43,282 nt of DNA from DATMQA01 sp035566895 (lineage in GTDB: Bacteria > Verrucomicrobiota > Verrucomicrobiia > Limisphaerales > UBA8199): contig DATMQA010000216.1 of NCBI GenBank assembly GCA_035566895.1, forward strand, positions 1 to 43,282, written 5' to 3'. The position numbers were made by a program, and so were the translations under genes. The notes under the pieces were generated by a model. The model was not told where the DNA came from. It ran no database searches and was given only the letters and a program-made list of their open reading frames with translations. Shown here one piece after another: positions 42,256 through 43,282 of the stretch (the stretch's first letter is position 1; every line of letters begins with the position of its first letter).

Positions 42256-42738
42256 GTGAAATTGAACGTCCTCATAGCTGACGATGAGGAAAACGACCGG
42301 GACCTGCTTCGGTTAGCTTTCAAAAAGGCAGGCTTGGACCGTTCGATTTTCGCCGTGTCTAACGGACAGCAAGCTGTCGATTACCTCGGCGGCTCGCCTC
42401 CTTACAGCGACAGGGACCGCTACCCTCTGCCAAGCTTAATGCTTTTGGATTTGAACATGCCAGCGATGGACGGCTTTGAGGTTCTGGCCTGGATGCAGGA
42501 GCGGCCTGATCTTGCTCACGTGCCGGTAGTAGTCCTGTCTGGGTCTCCACGCGAAGAGGACATGACCAGGGCAAAAAAGCTGGGCGCGCGTGATTACAAG
42601 GTTAAGCCCGCAGACTTATCGGGGCTTGTGGAAATCGTCAAAGACCTGGACGTTGCGTGGCTGTCACCAACAAGCCGCGCCGAGGATATTCCTCCCGAAC
42701 CGGTAGTCGAGGCCGCGCACGCTCCAGGTTCGCCATAG
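42256..42738 (+). CDS. Rcp1-type single-domain response regulator
   Basis: About 160 residues. The acidic cluster is in LNVLIADDEENDRDLL, the phosphoacceptor Asp in LMLLDLNMPAMDGFEVLAWM, the switch Ser in VVLSGSPREEDM and the conserved Lys in YKVKPADL. The start is uncertain: the frame is open to TTG 42217, but GTG 42250 or GTG 42256 opens directly at the first strand and agrees with the promoter-like hexamers just upstream. The C-terminal 25 residues are acidic/proline-rich. A 47-base piece of this gene has a near copy at 41720-41766. No kinase is adjacent. Confidence 0.88.
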   Translation: MKLNVLIADDEENDRDLLRLAFKKAGLDRSIFAVSNGQQAVDYLGGSPPYSDRDRYPLPSLMLLDLNMPAMDGFEVLAWMQERPDLAHVPVVVLSGSPREEDMTRAKKLGARDYKVKPADLSGLVEIVKDLDVAWLSPTSRAEDIPPEPVVEAAHAPGSP

Positions 42739-42965
42739 TCGGTTGGTTTTGGCTGAAAATCGAACGCCGGCTGATGCCCAGAAGGCCAACCCAACCAAGC
42801 CGTGACCGCTGCGCAGGGATTATCGAATTGGGACAGTGAATAAATCATAATGCCCGTCGGGCCACCGCAGCACCAAATCAACATGCTCAAGATTGTTGTC
42901 GATGCACGCACGAATAAATTCAGCCCTGCGGGGTCTAACTTCCGTTGGGTGACTGCGGTTCATAT
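42739..42965. other. Intergenic region without recognised gene
   Basis: It lies between the receiver stop and an intrinsic terminator. A 63-codon open frame (42850-43041) has no Shine-Dalgarno or recognisable motif and runs through the terminator stem, so it is not called. The stretch may be a long 3' untranslated region or encode a small RNA; nothing decisive is visible. Confidence 0.4.
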
Positions 42966-43006
42966 GGGGCGGCTTGCGTGGTTGCGAGCCGCCCCTCTTT
43001 CTTTTT
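42966..43006 (+). terminator. Intrinsic terminator
   Basis: GGGGCGGCT (42966-42974) pairs perfectly with AGCCGCCCC (42987-42995), loop of 12, followed by TCTTTCTTTTT. This is a strong rightward terminator about 230 bases after the receiver gene. Its 3' arm context (GGTTGCGA then GCCGCCCC) is shared with the 5' arm context of the terminator at 41989. Confidence 0.85.
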
Positions 43007-43086
43007 CTAGGGCTGCGGCGAGATTTTGCTGCTCCACGTGATTACACAAGCCGTGCTCTTCCGCTCAGTTTGGCCGGGCCGCCGCT

Positions 43087-43282
43087 CTAGGTTTGCGCTG
43101 GCTCCCCTAGCACCTTGCGCACCTCCGCCAGTAATGAGGGCAGGCTGAATGGCTTTGTCAGGAAGGTAGTCGCGCCCAACGTTTTTGCCTCCTGCGCGCT
43201 AACCTGATAAGCTTGGATACTCGTGATCACGACTACAGGTATGGCTGCGGTGGTCGGCTGCGCTTTCAATTGTCGTAACGCG
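43087..43282 (-). CDS. Response regulator receiver, 3' part only (cut by window edge)
   Basis: The open frame enters from the window edge (ALRQLKAQPTT) and ends at 43087. It shows the second half of a receiver: the switch region IPVVVITSIQAYQ (Thr followed by Ser), then EAKTLGATTFLTKPFSLPSLLAEVRKVL with the conserved Lys-Pro. The first half with the phosphoacceptor Asp lies outside the window. It is on the minus strand, converging on the preceding receiver gene. Whether it is single-domain or the tail of a hybrid kinase cannot be decided; the stop soon after the receiver fits either. Confidence 0.85.
   Translation of the reverse strand, partial: ALRQLKAQPTTAAIPVVVITSIQAYQVSAQEAKTLGATTFLTKPFSLPSLLAEVRKVLGEPAQT

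Noticed and set aside
42850..43041. A 63-codon open frame after the last intact receiver gene
   Set aside because: There is no Shine-Dalgarno and no recognisable motif, and the frame runs through a strong intrinsic terminator.

Overview
The window looks like a chromosomal segment from a verrucomicrobial bacterium, probably of the Pedosphaera/Limisphaerales type. This is inferred from several lineage habits seen together. A prepilin-type protein carries the H-X9-DG signature. A giant secreted protein carries seven tandem Gloeo_Verruco (TIGR03803-type) repeats. Several secreted proteins end in the same short module (YNxLxSxNLxxW...FYRL). The DNA is GC-rich, and its intergenic regions hold AT-rich nonamer arrays. 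No rRNA, tRNA, CRISPR array, transposase or phage gene was recognised.

Layout. 1-16.2 kb: large exported proteins (a caspase/legumain-fold-like protein, an Ig-bearing protein, a 2,024-residue repeat/lectin-like protein with a 317-residue partner), a pseudopilin and a membrane-anchored protein with a pilin-like tail. 16.3-22.7 kb: a leftward catabolic cluster of iron-dependent alcohol dehydrogenase, aldehyde dehydrogenase, glutamine-synthetase-like ligase and APC permease. This set fits import, gamma-glutamylation and stepwise oxidation of an amine or amino alcohol. 22.8-27 kb: a secreted GH30 glycosidase, then the housekeeping genes ribF and truB.

27.2-39.2 kb is a signalling island. It holds a NarL-type regulator, a leftward operon of kinase, single-domain receiver and hybrid kinase, a DUF2007-like protein, two tandem paralogous receivers, and a CHASE3 kinase with its coupled receiver sandwiched between two paralogous receivers. 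39.4-41.4 kb is a translationally coupled operon of lipoprotein, XRE regulator and Cys/HTH protein. The last gene carries an in-frame simple-repeat expansion and an apparent one-base frameshift. 41.4-43.3 kb holds rearranged receiver remnants, a sigma-54-like promoter close to an intrinsic terminator, one intact receiver and one receiver cut by the window edge.

The most unusual signal is non-coding. At least four intergenic spots (18.6, 26.1, 33.1-33.3 and 34.1-34.3 kb) carry arrays whose unit is 9 bp. In three of them two arrays face each other as an inverted pair around a spacer. Two different sequence families (GRGTTAATT and CTCTGTTTT) share this architecture. Two REP-like palindromic elements (27.0 and 34.8 kb) form a separate dispersed family.
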